Part shown: positions 6,611 through 6,937 of the stretch, piece after piece
Layout: each line of letters starts with the position of its first letter
Position numbering within the stretch: position 1 is the stretch's first letter
From: an uncultured Peptoniphilus sp.
GTDB lineage: Bacteria; Bacillota; Clostridia; Tissierellales; Peptoniphilaceae
Reading direction: 5' to 3'
Length of the DNA: 6,937 bases
NCBI GenBank assembly: GCA_902488455.1
Contig: CABTWG010000055.1
Span: 1 to 6,937, forward strand
The notes under the pieces: model-generated
What the model saw: the letters and a program-made list of their open reading frames with translations, nothing else
The model's database searches: none
Told to the model about the DNA's origin: nothing
Position numbers and translations under genes: made by a program

Positions 6611-6877
6611 AATAAAATTTACAAATAGGTTTAAAAAAGACTTAAAGCTCGCTAAAAAGCAAGGAAAAGATATTGATAAATTGTTTACGACGTGGAAAAA
6701 ATTGCAAATGATGAACCTCTTGATGATAAGTTTAGAGATCATTTATTAATGGGAAATTACAAAGGAACTAGAGAATGCCATATAGAACCAGATTTTTTAC
6801 TGATATATGAGAAGTTTGAAGATATTTTAGTGTTGACACTTATACGGACTGGTTCACATTCAGATTTATTTAAATAA
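6600..6877 (+). pseudogene. YafQ/RelE-family mRNA interferase toxin, frameshifted
   Basis: The toxin reads in two frames. The first starts at TTG 6600, with GAGG (6589-6592) seven bases upstream. It reads (M)KFRIKFTNRFKKDLKLAKK...DIDKLF, then runs off-family and stops at 6747, giving 49 residues. The second frame, open from 6680, carries EKIANDEPLDDKFRDHLL and on to RTGSHSDLFK, with its stop at 6875. One added base between about 6684 and 6701 would rejoin them into 92 residues, the family length. The YafQ active-site residues known from E. coli are all in the second part: His of RDH, His and Asp of CHIEPD, His of GSHSDLF and the terminal Phe. The Trp after CHIEPD is Phe here. The start overlaps the antitoxin by 11 bases, normal for these operons. 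A true deletion, a sequencing error in a short homopolymer and recoding are all possible. A separate gene from GTG 6692 is unlikely because it lacks a ribosome binding site and half the fold. Confidence 0.88.
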
Positions 6878-6937
6878 ATTATAATTAATTTCTTAGACAT
6901 TATAGATACAGAATATAAAAATTTAAAAACAAAAAAA
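6878..6937. other. AT-rich non-coding tail
   Basis: Very AT-rich sequence ending in an A-run. I see no gene, promoter of quality or terminator hairpin in it, so the toxin-antitoxin operon's terminator must lie beyond the window or be absent. Confidence 0.6.

Noticed and set aside
6542..6714. 14-bp direct repeat ATTGCAAATGATGA at 6542-6555 and 6701-6714
   Set aside because: Both copies encode a short IAND stretch in frame in the two toxin-antitoxin genes; a chance coincidence in AT-rich coding DNA is more likely than an att site or duplication.
6692..6877. A stand-alone 61-residue gene starting at GTG 6692
   Set aside because: It has no ribosome binding site and matches only the C-terminal two thirds of a YafQ toxin whose N-terminus is encoded just upstream in another frame.

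Overview
The window is AT-rich and reads like a low-GC Gram-positive anaerobe (Firmicutes sensu lato). The single-chain M16C 'insulinase family' peptidase of about 960 residues, the strong AAGGAGG-type ribosome binding sites and the DinJ/YafQ cassette would suit Peptoniphilaceae such as Anaerococcus or Peptoniphilus. That placement is an inference from family knowledge, not a demonstrated match.

Layout. Positions 1-252 are non-coding. They hold a near-perfect 48-bp inverted repeat (3-146) and then the terminator of the gene to the right. The first gene (253-3135, minus strand) encodes an M16C zinc metallopeptidase. A compact 90-bp divergent promoter region (3136-3225) separates it from a three-gene plus-strand operon. 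That operon holds an unrecognised 88-residue protein (3226-3492), an M24 Xaa-Pro aminopeptidase-like enzyme (3489-4544, 4-bp overlap with the first gene) and a two-HKD cardiolipin synthase (4554-6146, 9-bp gap). It ends at a strong hairpin and T-run at 6171-6205.

The last part (6206-6937) is an independent type II toxin-antitoxin locus with its own promoter. The DinJ/RelB-like antitoxin (6338-6610) is intact. The overlapping YafQ/RelE-like toxin (6600-6877) is split by a one-base deficit near 6684-6701, although its catalytic C-terminal half is fully preserved downstream. The last 60 bases are AT-rich and show nothing more.

How it fits together. The two peptidases (M16C and M24) are both plausible peptide-turnover enzymes and share a divergent promoter region. 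Cardiolipin synthase is co-transcribed with the M24 enzyme, with no obvious metabolic link. I see no new defence or mobile system. The most notable points are the broken toxin beside an intact antitoxin, the large inverted repeat, the interleaved divergent promoters and the small unknown protein leading the operon.
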